Source: Steroidobacteraceae bacterium
GTDB lineage: Bacteria > Pseudomonadota > Gammaproteobacteria > Steroidobacterales > Steroidobacteraceae
Direction: 5' to 3'
DNA length: 64,000 nucleotides
NCBI GenBank assembly: GCA_019187185.1
Contig: JABAQU010000002.1
Location: forward strand, 186,001-250,000
Position 1 is the first letter of the stretch, and every line of letters begins with the position of its first letter. Shown here piece after piece: positions 27,717 through 35,839 of the stretch. A program made the position numbers and the translations under genes. The notes under the pieces are model-generated. The model made no database searches. It was given only the letters and a program-made list of their open reading frames with translations, and was not told the DNA's origin.

Positions 27717-29039
27717 ATGACGACCCTGAACCGGCTGGATCTCGAAGCACTGTGGATGCCCTTCACGGCCAATCGCCAGTTCAAGCAGGCGCCGCGGCTG
27801 CTCGCGCGGGCCCAGGGCATGGAGTACTTCACGCCCGAGGGGCGGCGCGTCCTCGACGGGGTGGCAGGCCTCTGGTGCGTGAACGCCGGCCACGGGCGCG
27901 AAGAAATCACGGCGGCGGTCACCCGCCAGCTCGCGACGATGGACTACGCACCGCAGTTCCAGATGGGTCATCCGCCGGGTTTCGCCCTCGCCACCGAGCT
28001 CGCGGCGCTGATGCCCGCAGGACTCGATCGCGTGTTCTTCACGAATTCGGGTTCCGAATCGGTCGACACGGCGCTCAAGATCGCGATCGCCTACCACCGC
28101 TGCCGCGGCGACGGGGCGCGCATGCGGCTGATCGGGCGCGAGCGGGGCTACCACGGGGTGGGTTTCGGCGGCATCTCGGTCGGCGGCATCGTGGCGAATC
28201 GCCGCATGTGGTCGGCGAACCTGATTCCGGGCGTCGATCACCTGCGCCACACGCACGACCTCGCCCGCAACGCGTACTCGCGCGGCCAGCCGACGCACGG
28301 CGCGGAATTGGCGGACGATCTCGAACGCCTGGTCGCGCTGCACGACGCCTCGACCATTGCCGCGGTGATCGTCGAGCCGATCGCGGGCTCGACCGGCGTG
28401 CTCCTGCCGCCGCAGGGCTATCTCGAGCGCCTGCGCGCAATCTGCGACGCGCACGGCATCCTGCTCATTTTCGACGAAGTGATCACCGGCTTCGGTCGTA
28501 CCGGGGCGCCGTTTGCCGCGCAGGAGTTCGCCGTCACACCCGACATGATCACGATGGCGAAGGGGCTCACCAACGGCTGCGTGCCGATGGGCGCGGTGGC
28601 GGTGAAGCAGTCGATCCACGACGCCTTCATGCAGGGGCCGCCGGGCGCCATCGAGCTGTTTCACGGCTACACCTATTCGGCGCACCCGCTCGCGTGCGCC
28701 GCGGGACTCGCGACGCTCGACATCTATCGGCGCGAGGGCCTGCTGACGCGCGCCAAGTCACTGGCGAAGCGCTGGGAGGATGCCGTGCACGGCCTGCGCG
28801 GCCGGCCACACGTGATCGACACCCGCAACTACGGGCTGATTGCGGGCATCGAGCTCGAACCGCGGCCCGGCAAGCCGGGCGCGCGCGCCTTCGATGTCTT
28901 CCTCGACTGCTTCGAGCGCGGGCTCCTGATCCGCACGACGGGCGACACCATCGCGCTGTCACCGCCGCTGATCATCGAACCCGCCCACATCGACGAGATG
29001 TTCGGGCGCCTCGCCGAGGCCCTCGCCCGCGTGGCATGA
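27717..29039 (+). CDS. Omega-amino acid--pyruvate aminotransferase (beta-alanine/GABA type)
   Basis: This 440-residue class III aminotransferase has the N-terminal signature LWMPFTANRQFK (12-23) shared with beta-alanine--pyruvate transaminases. Other segments are FFTNSGSESVDTAL (107-120), GRERGYHGVGFGG (140-152), IFDEVITGFGRTG with Asp253, and PLP Lys282 in MAKGLTNGCVPMGAV. It probably removes the amino group of GABA, beta-alanine or the polyamine-derived omega-amino acid, with pyruvate as acceptor. Divergence from the PuuR-like gene across a candidate operator makes co-regulation with putrescine catabolism likely. The 33-bp-arm palindrome follows three bases after the stop. Confidence 0.88.
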   Translation: MTTLNRLDLEALWMPFTANRQFKQAPRLLARAQGMEYFTPEGRRVLDGVAGLWCVNAGHGREEITAAVTRQLATMDYAPQFQMGHPPGFALATELAALMPAGLDRVFFTNSGSESVDTALKIAIAYHRCRGDGARMRLIGRERGYHGVGFGGISVGGIVANRRMWSANLIPGVDHLRHTHDLARNAYSRGQPTHGAELADDLERLVALHDASTIAAVIVEPIAGSTGVLLPPQGYLERLRAICDAHGILLIFDEVITGFGRTGAPFAAQEFAVTPDMITMAKGLTNGCVPMGAVAVKQSIHDAFMQGPPGAIELFHGYTYSAHPLACAAGLATLDIYRREGLLTRAKSLAKRWEDAVHGLRGRPHVIDTRNYGLIAGIELEPRPGKPGARAFDVFLDCFERGLLIRTTGDTIALSPPLIIEPAHIDEMFGRLAEALARVA

Positions 29040-29041
29040 CG

Positions 29042-29114
29042 TGGTGCCGGGTTTTCGGTTATTCGGTTATTTGCCCGAAGCGCAAATAACCGAATAACCG
29101 AAAACCCGGCACCA
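29042..29114. repeat. Dispersed perfect palindrome, copy 1
   Basis: Two perfectly complementary 33-bp arms (29042-29074 and 29082-29114) flank a 7-base loop CCGAAGC. The arm begins TGGTGCCGGGTTTTCGG and contains the internal repeat GGTTATTCGGTTATTTGC. The arms are identical to those of copy 2 at 44304-44376, while the loops differ. It lies between convergent genes, where it could also act as a bidirectional terminator. Its AT-rich core differs from the surrounding GC-rich sequence. Confidence 0.9.
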
Positions 29115-29119
29115 ACGCC

Positions 29120-29839
29120 TCACTCAGACCAGGGGAATGTCGTGCTGATCTGGAACAGCACGCGCGCCTCGTTGTTGAACACGTCGTCGGTCACCTTGTC
29201 GGCGCCGCTGTTGTCGGTGCCCGTCAGCTTCAGTGCGAGGCTGAACTTGCCGACGTCGACGCCGATCGTTGCGCCGTAATCGAGATACTCGAAGCCGTCG
29301 AACGCGTCGCCCCAGTTGTAGCCGGCGTGCAGCGTGAACGAGAAGTTCTGCGGCAGCGGGAACGTGTAATTGGCCTCGGTGTAGAGCGCCGTGTCGTTCG
29401 AACCGCCGTAGTCGATCGCGAGCCACTGCTTGAGCCCGAGGCCCTTCCAGTCGACACCGGCCGAGAGTTCCGGATAGGACGAGATCTTCGACCGCGTCGC
29501 CGTGTTGTCCGAACCCGGATAGGTGTACCAGACGAGGCCGGCATTCCAGCTGAGGTCGTCATTGATCGATGCCTCGTAACCCGCATACAGGTCGAGCTCG
29601 AGCGTGCCGTCGATGTCATTGCCGTAGTCGATGTTGCTCGCCCAGGCGCCCACCGAAAAACCGGTTTCGCCAAACGCGTAGTCGAGACTCGCCTGCAGCG
29701 CAGGATTTTTCGCGCTCAGCGAGACGCCGCGAAAGTCGTAGTCGCTCGTCGCGGTCACGGTCGAGCTGAACTGCGCTTGTGCCGCGCCCGCAACACCGAG
29801 CAGTGCAACGAACAGAGAAGTTCTCGTAAGCCGATTCAT
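29120..29839 (-). CDS. TorF family putative porin
   Basis: This 239-residue outer-membrane barrel has a signal peptide (LTRTSLFVALLGVAGAAQAQ) and the N-terminal TorF-type pattern FSSTVTATSDYDFRGVSLS. Alternating aromatic strands follow (LELDLYAGYEASIND, LSWNAGLVWYTYPGSDN, NFSFTLHAGYNWGD), with a C-terminus RVLFQISTTFPWSE. Family members are probable porins of unknown substrate, often found near transport or osmotic genes. It has its own 101-bp upstream gap to the cupin gene and is convergent with the transaminase across the palindrome. Confidence 0.82.
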   Translation of the reverse strand: MNRLTRTSLFVALLGVAGAAQAQFSSTVTATSDYDFRGVSLSAKNPALQASLDYAFGETGFSVGAWASNIDYGNDIDGTLELDLYAGYEASINDDLSWNAGLVWYTYPGSDNTATRSKISSYPELSAGVDWKGLGLKQWLAIDYGGSNDTALYTEANYTFPLPQNFSFTLHAGYNWGDAFDGFEYLDYGATIGVDVGKFSLALKLTGTDNSGADKVTDDVFNNEARVLFQISTTFPWSE

Positions 29840-29940
29840 GAAGCCTCCAGTGATCAGGTACACCCCACACGGCCTTGCAACTCGCGTGCCTGCCGGTGTC
29901 GGGCGCTCAATCCCCCGATTCGCGCAATTATACGCACGGT

Positions 29941-30297
29941 TCAGGTGCGCGGAATGAATATCGCGTAGATTTTGGTGCAATCCTCGATCACGGACCAGGT
30001 GCCCGAGTAGCCTGCCGGCACGACGAAAGCATCGCCTGCGCCAAAGGACACGCGCACTCCCGAGTCGCTCACGAGCTCGACGCGGCCGGCCGTCAGGACG
30101 CACAGCTCGCATTCGGTGTAGCGCACGCGCCACACCCCTCGTGTGCTCGACCAGTATCCGGCATGGAACTGTTCGCCGGCGTCGCTGTAGGCATTCCACG
30201 CGTGTTGCACCGGGCTCCCGGCCAGCAACCGATCCGCGGCGGGCCGGGACATCTCCCCCTCCCCCGCACGGCTCAGATGAATGATTTCGGCTGTCAT
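29941..30297 (-). CDS. Cupin domain protein (Cupin_3-like)
   Basis: This 118-residue single-cupin protein has HAGYWSSTRGVWRVRYTECE, then the strand pair VLTAGRVELVSDSGVRVSFG and the second motif GDAFVVPAGYSGTWSVIED, which is typical of the DUF861/Cupin_3 group (EutQ and (S)-ureidoglycine aminohydrolase relatives). Metal-ligand His residues of classical cupins are mostly missing. One base separates it from the methyltransferase stop, so the two are probably one transcript. The role is unknown. Confidence 0.7.
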   Translation of the reverse strand: MTAEIIHLSRAGEGEMSRPAADRLLAGSPVQHAWNAYSDAGEQFHAGYWSSTRGVWRVRYTECELCVLTAGRVELVSDSGVRVSFGAGDAFVVPAGYSGTWSVIEDCTKIYAIFIPRT

Positions 30298-30298
30298 C

Positions 30299-31663
30299 TC
30301 AGAGATTCGTACGCCGCGTGGCGTCCTCCTGCATCTTCAGCATGAATGTGCGCACCGCGGGCAGCGCGTCCTCCGGCTTCATCAGCCGCTGCTCGACGAG
30401 CACCCGGGCGATGTCGTTGAGATTACGCCGGCCGTCGATCAGCGACATCACGAACGCATGGATCCGGGTGGCCCGCGCATGCGCCTGCAGGTCGGTGTGC
30501 AGCGGAACCGGCCGATTGGGGTCGACGAACCAGTCGGGCAGGCCCCGCGATGCGGGACGCGGCACATCCGCGAGCTTGCGCGTCGACCATGCGACCGTCG
30601 ACTCGAGCCGCGCATGGCGGCTCGCGGGCGACTGCATGTACGGCAGGACGGCTTCCCGGACCTCCGGTGGAGAAAAGCCGGCGTCCCGCACGATCGCGAG
30701 CACCTCGTCCAGCCCGTACTGCAGCGCCCGCTGCATGTTCATGAAACCGAATGCGACCGAACCGACATTGAGCCATCGCCCGCCCGGCGCGACGAGCGAG
30801 TTGATGTGCGCCGCGAGGCGCGGAAACGGCTCCTCCACGATGTCGATGAACCAGGGCGTGACGACCACATCGAACGCACCCGGTCGAAACGGTGCCCGCA
30901 TCGCGTCGGCCGCGACGATCTGCAGCCGCTCGTCGGCTGCAGCAGGCGCCCGCAGCGTGCGCAGGATCGCGTGCTCGCGGGCACCGCGTGGGGCGAGCGG
31001 AAATTCATACAACTCGAGCGCCCGTCCTGCGTACATCTCGCGCGCCACCGAGAGCAGCATGGGATTCAAGTCGGTCGCGACGGTGAGCGCAGGCGCGTGC
31101 CGCAGGTGCAGGTCATGGGCGAGGCGCCCCGCGCCGGCGCCGAGCACGAGCACACGCGCACCCGCGAGCGACTCGCCGGCGGCGCTGTCCAGCAGGTCGA
31201 GCGTGGCCCGGTTCTCGGCGTCACCCCACGCCCAGTCCCGGTGGATGTTGACGTAATACGTGGTCAGGGCCTGCGACACGGGCAGGCGGGTGCGCAAGGC
31301 CCGCAAGGCATCGCGGTCGGCATCTCCTGCGTGTACCTGCAGAGGCGCCAGCAAGGTCGTGAGCCGCCGGCCGTGATCCTCGAGGGCATCGGCGACCCGC
31401 GCGAGACGTTCACGGGTCGCAGCTTGCAGGTCGGGCGCGGCGAGGGCCGCACGGGTGGCCACCGCATCCCCGTGCAACTCGCCGAGCAGCAGCGCGAGAC
31501 GCGCCCGCCACTCCCCGGCGGCACCCTGCGGGTCGTGAAACAACCACGGCATGCCCCCGATCACCGGGTAGCCGGCGCTGCAGCGGGTGCAGATGTATCC
31601 TGCAGGTTCATGGCGCAGCGCGCCGCGCTCGCAGCGCGGACATTGCAGTACATCGGGCAGCAT
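30299..31663 (-). CDS. Zinc-ribbon class I methyltransferase with C-terminal PqqD-like region
   Basis: This 454-residue protein has three visible parts. A Trm112-like zinc ribbon has Cys8, Cys11, Cys25 and Cys28 (LQCPRCERG, YICTRCSAGYPVIGG). A class I SAM domain has VLVLGAGAGRLAHDL near 171-185, an acidic ATDLNPM and VVTPWFIDIVEEPF. A C-terminal helical segment, FVMSLIDGRRNLNDIARVL, resembles PqqD-type peptide-binding winged helices. The combination hints at methylation of a peptide-, natural-product- or protein-linked substrate, but this is inference. Downstream is the cupin gene. It is divergent from the GntR regulator with only 32 bp between start codons. Confidence 0.72.
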   Translation of the reverse strand: MLPDVLQCPRCERGALRHEPAGYICTRCSAGYPVIGGMPWLFHDPQGAAGEWRARLALLLGELHGDAVATRAALAAPDLQAATRERLARVADALEDHGRRLTTLLAPLQVHAGDADRDALRALRTRLPVSQALTTYYVNIHRDWAWGDAENRATLDLLDSAAGESLAGARVLVLGAGAGRLAHDLHLRHAPALTVATDLNPMLLSVAREMYAGRALELYEFPLAPRGAREHAILRTLRAPAAADERLQIVAADAMRAPFRPGAFDVVVTPWFIDIVEEPFPRLAAHINSLVAPGGRWLNVGSVAFGFMNMQRALQYGLDEVLAIVRDAGFSPPEVREAVLPYMQSPASRHARLESTVAWSTRKLADVPRPASRGLPDWFVDPNRPVPLHTDLQAHARATRIHAFVMSLIDGRRNLNDIARVLVEQRLMKPEDALPAVRTFMLKMQEDATRRTNL

Positions 31664-31695
31664 ACAACTTGGCTCCGTGCTGATAACATCGCCCG

Positions 31696-32484
31696 ATGGT
31701 CAGAAAACGCGGTCGCCCCAAGGCCAACGGCCTCGCCCTCCACCACCGGCTCTATATGATGCTGCAACAGCAGCTCGCCGATGGCACGATTCCGCCGGGG
31801 GCCGCCCTGCCGAGCGAACCCGACCTCGCGCTGAAGACCCGCCTGTCGCGCACCACCGTGCGACGCGCACTGGCGCGCCTCGCGTCCGAGGGCCTGATCG
31901 AGCGGCGCCATGGGAGCGGCACCTACGCCACGATGCAGGGCGCGCGGCGTGCGAAGGCCGCCGCCGCGTTCGATTGCGCCGCGCTGATCGGCGACCTGCG
32001 CCAGATGGCTCGCGTCACGACCGCGCGGGTGCAGCAGTTCGCCATGATCGCGACGCCGCCGCGCATCCTCGAAGCCTGCCCGGAACTCGGCCCGCGGGTG
32101 CTGTTCGTCCAGGCAACGCGCCACTATCGTGGCAAGCCCTTCGTCGTGATCAACCATTACATCCAGGAACGACAGGCGAAGCGCTTCAGCAAGTCGGTGC
32201 TGCGCAAGTCACCCGCAATCTTTGTGTTCGAGAAGGCGGGCATGGTGCCGACGCTCGGCAACCAGCAAGTCACCGCGATCGCGGCGGACCATGTGTTCTC
32301 GCGCGAGCTCGCGGTCAACATCGGCGCGCCGCTGCTCGCGATCCGCCGCAGCGTGCGCGACGCGCACGGCATGCTGCTCGAGTACCACGAGGCATTCTAC
32401 GACCCGGAGGTCTACTCGCTGCACATGGAAGTGCACCGCGAGCGTGTCGGCAAGAGCGGCATGCGCTGGCGCCCGGTGGGCTGA
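31696..32484 (+). CDS. GntR family transcriptional regulator (HutC/UTRA subfamily)
   Basis: This 262-residue regulator starts with a basic AT-hook-like KRGRPK (residues 4-9). A GntR winged helix follows (LYMMLQQQLADGTIPPGAAL, PSEPDLALKTRLSRTTVRRA, SEGLIERRHGSGTYA, about 15-78), then a UTRA ligand domain (about 100-245) ending YHEAFYDPEVYSLHMEVHRE. HutC-type regulators sense small acids, amines or sugars. The tight divergent spacing to the methyltransferase-cupin pair and the decarboxylase 49 bp downstream suggest these are its targets. Confidence 0.88.
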   Translation: MVRKRGRPKANGLALHHRLYMMLQQQLADGTIPPGAALPSEPDLALKTRLSRTTVRRALARLASEGLIERRHGSGTYATMQGARRAKAAAAFDCAALIGDLRQMARVTTARVQQFAMIATPPRILEACPELGPRVLFVQATRHYRGKPFVVINHYIQERQAKRFSKSVLRKSPAIFVFEKAGMVPTLGNQQVTAIAADHVFSRELAVNIGAPLLAIRRSVRDAHGMLLEYHEAFYDPEVYSLHMEVHRERVGKSGMRWRPVG

Positions 32485-32532
32485 CGGAGCCGCGCACTCC
32501 GCCGCGCGCCGGCGGCATGGGCTGGGTCCGCG

Positions 32533-33921
32533 ATGAGCAAGCACGATCCGCATTTCCCGGCGATCGGCACGGCGTCACTGCTGGATGACGCTGCGCACCG
32601 CGCGAGGCGCTATCTGGACGATCTCGCTCACCGCCCGGTCGCGCCGTCGGCCGCGGCATTGGCGCGCCTCGCCGAACTCGATACGCCGGTGCCGATGGCG
32701 CCGACCGATCCGGCGCGCGTGCTCGCGCAACTCGACGACATCGTCGGCCCCGCGACCATGGGCATGGCCGGGCCGCGCTTCTTCGGCTTCGTGATCGGCG
32801 GCTCGCTGCCGGTGACCGTCGCGTCGAACTGGCTCGCGACGGCCTGGGACCAGAACGCGGGGCTCGCGACCGCGACACCCGGCGTATCGCGCCTCGAGGA
32901 GATCGCCCTGCGCTGGCTGAAGGAAATCTTCGGTCTGCCGGCGATGACGCAGGGCGCTTTCGTCACCGGCGCCACCATGGCGAATTTCACGGCGCTCGCG
33001 GCTGCCCGCCACCAGGTCCTCGCGCAGGCCGGCTGGGCGGTCGAGGCCGACGGACTTTTCGGGGCACCGCCCGTCACGGTGATCGTCGGCGAGGAAGTCC
33101 ATCCGACCCTGCTCAAGTCCCTCGGGCTTCTCGGTCTCGGGCGCCGGCGCATTACACGCGTGCCGGTCGACGCGCAGGGCCGCATGCGGGCCGACCGGTT
33201 GCCGCGCATCGCGGGGCCGACGATCCTTTGCGTACAGGCCGGCAACGTCAATACGGGCGCGTTCGATCCGTTGCGTGAGCTGTGCACCGCCGCGCGCGAG
33301 GCGGGCGCCTGGTGCCATGTCGATGGGGCCTTCGGGCTCTGGGCTCGCGCCTGCCCGCAACTCGCGCCGCTGGCGGACGGCATCGAACTCGCGGACTCCT
33401 GGGCGACCGACGCGCACAAGTGGCTCAACGTGCCGTACGACAGCGGCCTCGCGTTCGTGCGCGAGCCGGGCATCCTGCCGGCGTCGATGGCGATCAGCGC
33501 TGAATACCTGCCGCCGGGCGACGGCGCACGCAACCCGTCCGATTTCACGCCGGAACTGTCGCGTCGCGCGCGCGGCGTCGATGTCTGGGCGGCGCTCGCC
33601 TCATTCGGGCGCGAGGGGCTCGCCGAGCTGTTCGAACGCAACTGCCGGGGTGCGAGACGGTTCGCCTCGGGGCTCGCAGCGGCGGGCTACGAAATCCTGA
33701 ACGACGTCGTCCTGAACCAGGTGCTCGTGTCGTTCGGCGACGCCGCACGCACCGAGCGCATCGTCCGGGCGGTGCAGGACGACGGCACCTGCTGGTGCGG
33801 CCGCACGGTCTGGCAGGGGCGCACCGCGATGCGCATCAGTGTCTGCTCGTGGGCGACGACCGACGACGACGTGGAGGCGAGCCTCGCCGCGATGTTGCGC
33901 GTTGCCGCCGCGACCCGGTAG
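32533..33921 (+). CDS. Group II pyridoxal-dependent decarboxylase
   Basis: This 462-residue PLP decarboxylase of the aromatic/glutamate-type family has FVTGATMANFTALAAARH (143-160), His190 in VGEEVHPTLLKSLGLLG stacking on PLP, Asp264 in CHVDGAFGLWA and Schiff-base Lys296 in TDAHKWLNVPYD. Substrate (an aromatic amino acid, aspartate or diaminobutyrate-like) cannot be set by motif alone. It follows the GntR-type regulator on the same strand. No other amine biosynthetic gene is adjacent. It converges on the MFS gene with two bases between stops. Confidence 0.85.
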   Translation: MSKHDPHFPAIGTASLLDDAAHRARRYLDDLAHRPVAPSAAALARLAELDTPVPMAPTDPARVLAQLDDIVGPATMGMAGPRFFGFVIGGSLPVTVASNWLATAWDQNAGLATATPGVSRLEEIALRWLKEIFGLPAMTQGAFVTGATMANFTALAAARHQVLAQAGWAVEADGLFGAPPVTVIVGEEVHPTLLKSLGLLGLGRRRITRVPVDAQGRMRADRLPRIAGPTILCVQAGNVNTGAFDPLRELCTAAREAGAWCHVDGAFGLWARACPQLAPLADGIELADSWATDAHKWLNVPYDSGLAFVREPGILPASMAISAEYLPPGDGARNPSDFTPELSRRARGVDVWAALASFGREGLAELFERNCRGARRFASGLAAAGYEILNDVVLNQVLVSFGDAARTERIVRAVQDDGTCWCGRTVWQGRTAMRISVCSWATTDDDVEASLAAMLRVAAATR

Positions 33922-33923
33922 AG

Positions 33924-35237
33924 CTAGGCGCGGGTTGCGCCGCCGTCGTACCACTCGGCCGCGAGGCGTCGCGCCGCCGCCCAGAAGAACGCGCCGCTCA
34001 CGAAGTAGAAAAGGGTCGCGATCACGATGGCGTAGCGCAGTGCGTCTGCGCCGAAGCGCGGCGCGAGGAAATCCGACAGCGCGCCGACGAACAGCGTACC
34101 GCCGCCGATGCCGATCAGGTTGATCATGAAAAGGAAGATCGCGGAGGCCGTCGCGCGCATCCGTGGCGCGACGAGATGCTGCAGGGCCGAATACACCGGG
34201 CCTGTCCAGCTCGCATTCAGCGCCATCGGCACACTGAAAAGGGCGAATGCCAGCGGCGTCGAGGGCACCAGCACGGCGGCGGCCAGGAACGGCACGATCG
34301 CGAGCAGCATCACGGCGGGCACTGCCGCATAGGCCGCCTTGCGCCGGGCGCCGAGACGATCGCCGACCCAGCCACCGAACCAGATGCCGGCGATGCCGAA
34401 TACCATTGTGCCGATGCCGACGAACCATGCGGTCTGCGCGAGCGTGAGGCCGTGGCTGCGGATGAAGAACGACGGCAACCAGAAGAGGAGCCCGTAGCCG
34501 ACGACCGACGAGCTCGCCGCACCGAGCGTGAGGAGCACGAACGAGCGCTTGCGCACGAGTCCGCGCAGGTCGTCACGCAGCGGGCGAACGCCCGCCCCCG
34601 TCGACCCGCCGTCGGGGCCTTCGGGGCCTTCGGGGCCTTCGGGGGGCCGGTCGAGCGCACCCCGCAGCGGTTCCCGGACCGTGAGGCCGAAGACCGGCGC
34701 GAGCACCAGTCCGCCGAGGCCGACCGCGACGAACGCGATGCGCCAGTCGACCGCACTCGCGACGAGACCACCGAACAACATGCCGAGGCCACTGCCGATG
34801 GGCACACCGAACGAGAACACGGCAAGCGCCCGCGCGCGCTGCTGCGGCGGGAAGTAGTCGCTGATCAACGAGAACGCGGGCGCCACGCCGCCCGCTTCGC
34901 CGACGCCGACGCCCACCCGCGCCGCGAACAGTTGCGCGAACGACAGCGCCTGGCCACAGAGCGCCGTGCAGCCGCTCCACACGGCGAGCGCCGCCGTCAT
35001 GATCCAGGTGCGGCTCGCACGGTCGGCGAGCCGCGCGATCGGGATGCCGAGGAGCGTATAGAAGAGCGCAAACGCGACTCCGCTCATCAGGCCGAGCTGC
35101 GTATCGGTGAGCGCGAGGTCCCGCTTGATCGGCTCGGCGAGGATGCCGACGATCACCCGGTCGATGAAATTGAACGTGTAGACGACGAGGAGGATGCAGA
35201 GGACGTACGCGCGGTAGAGCCGGGTCATCGCCGGCAT
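33924..35237 (-). CDS. MFS transporter (spinster-like)
   Basis: This is a transporter of about 437 residues with twelve predicted membrane helices. The first is LCILLVVYTFNFIDRVIVG, with the conserved NFIDR, and the loop 2-3 signature is GIPIARLADRASR. The central cytoplasmic loop carries a short tandem repeat (PPEGPEGPEGPDGG) coded by three perfect 9-bp units at 34612-34638. Spinster-type MFS proteins export lipids, sugars or organic anions; the substrate here is unknown. The start is uncertain: ATGs at 35237 and 35228 both lack a good ribosome site. It is divergent from the acetyltransferase gene. Confidence 0.82.
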   Translation of the reverse strand: MPAMTRLYRAYVLCILLVVYTFNFIDRVIVGILAEPIKRDLALTDTQLGLMSGVAFALFYTLLGIPIARLADRASRTWIMTAALAVWSGCTALCGQALSFAQLFAARVGVGVGEAGGVAPAFSLISDYFPPQQRARALAVFSFGVPIGSGLGMLFGGLVASAVDWRIAFVAVGLGGLVLAPVFGLTVREPLRGALDRPPEGPEGPEGPDGGSTGAGVRPLRDDLRGLVRKRSFVLLTLGAASSSVVGYGLLFWLPSFFIRSHGLTLAQTAWFVGIGTMVFGIAGIWFGGWVGDRLGARRKAAYAAVPAVMLLAIVPFLAAAVLVPSTPLAFALFSVPMALNASWTGPVYSALQHLVAPRMRATASAIFLFMINLIGIGGGTLFVGALSDFLAPRFGADALRYAIVIATLFYFVSGAFFWAAARRLAAEWYDGGATRA

Positions 35238-35291
35238 CGTACAGGAGCGCGCGTCCCGCCCGCATGCGCGCGGACGCAACCCGCGCCGCGC

Positions 35292-35297
35292 TAGAAT
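35292..35297 (+). promoter_or_regulatory. Probable -10 box of the acetyltransferase operon
   Basis: TAGAAT in the context GCTAGAATCGATGAACGAGG lies 21 bp before the chosen ATG at 35318. It predicts transcription from about 35304, which would exclude the earlier in-frame ATG at 35300. The same hexamer occurs at the icd promoter. Confidence 0.4.
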
Positions 35298-35317
35298 CGA
35301 TGAACGAGGCCCTGCCC

Positions 35318-35839
35318 ATGACCCGCAACATCACGATCCGCCGCGCGACGACCGCCGATGCGTTCACGCTCGCCGACATCGGCGGCGCGACGTTCACCGA
35401 GACGTTCGGCCACCTGTATCCGCCCGCGGATCTTGCCGCGTTCCTGAAAAGCGCGCACACGCCGGATGCGTGGCATCGGCGCCTGCAGGATGCGCACGTC
35501 GCGGTGTGGCTCGTGCATGCCGAAGACGGCGCGATCGCGGGCTATGCGTCGGCCGGCCCCTGCAAGCTGCCGGTGCCCGATCTCGAGTCGAACGCCGGGG
35601 AGCTCTTCCAGCTCTATGTGCGCGCATCGTTCCACGGGCTGCGCCTCGGCTCGCGGCTCCTCGCGACGGCACTCGCGTGGCTCGAATCGCGCGGCTTCGA
35701 TCCGCTGTATGTCGGCGTCTGGAGCCGCAACGAGGGCGCGCAGCGGCTCTACGGCCGCTTCGGCTTCACGCGCCATTCGGAATACGAGTTCCCGGTCGGC
35801 ACGCAGCGCGACCACGAATACATCCTGCGACGCGCATGA
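35318..35839 (+). CDS. GNAT family N-acetyltransferase
   Basis: This 173-residue GNAT enzyme has ITIRRATTADAFTLADIG at the start. The acetyl-CoA motif A is ELFQLYVRASFHGLRLGSRL with the pyrophosphate loop (R-G-x-x-x-G equivalent HGLRLGSRL). Motif B is YVGVWSRNEGAQRLYGRFGF. The substrate is unknown; related proteins acetylate amines or ribosomal-type N-termini. The ATG at 35318 has GAGG eight bases upstream and fits the nearby -10 box. It overlaps the aminotransferase gene by ATGA. Confidence 0.85.
   Translation: MTRNITIRRATTADAFTLADIGGATFTETFGHLYPPADLAAFLKSAHTPDAWHRRLQDAHVAVWLVHAEDGAIAGYASAGPCKLPVPDLESNAGELFQLYVRASFHGLRLGSRLLATALAWLESRGFDPLYVGVWSRNEGAQRLYGRFGFTRHSEYEFPVGTQRDHEYILRRA

Noticed and set aside
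29042-29114. Ordinary rho-independent terminator only
   Set aside because: The arms are far longer than needed and identical to a second copy 15 kb away, so a dispersed repeat explains it better, although it may also terminate.
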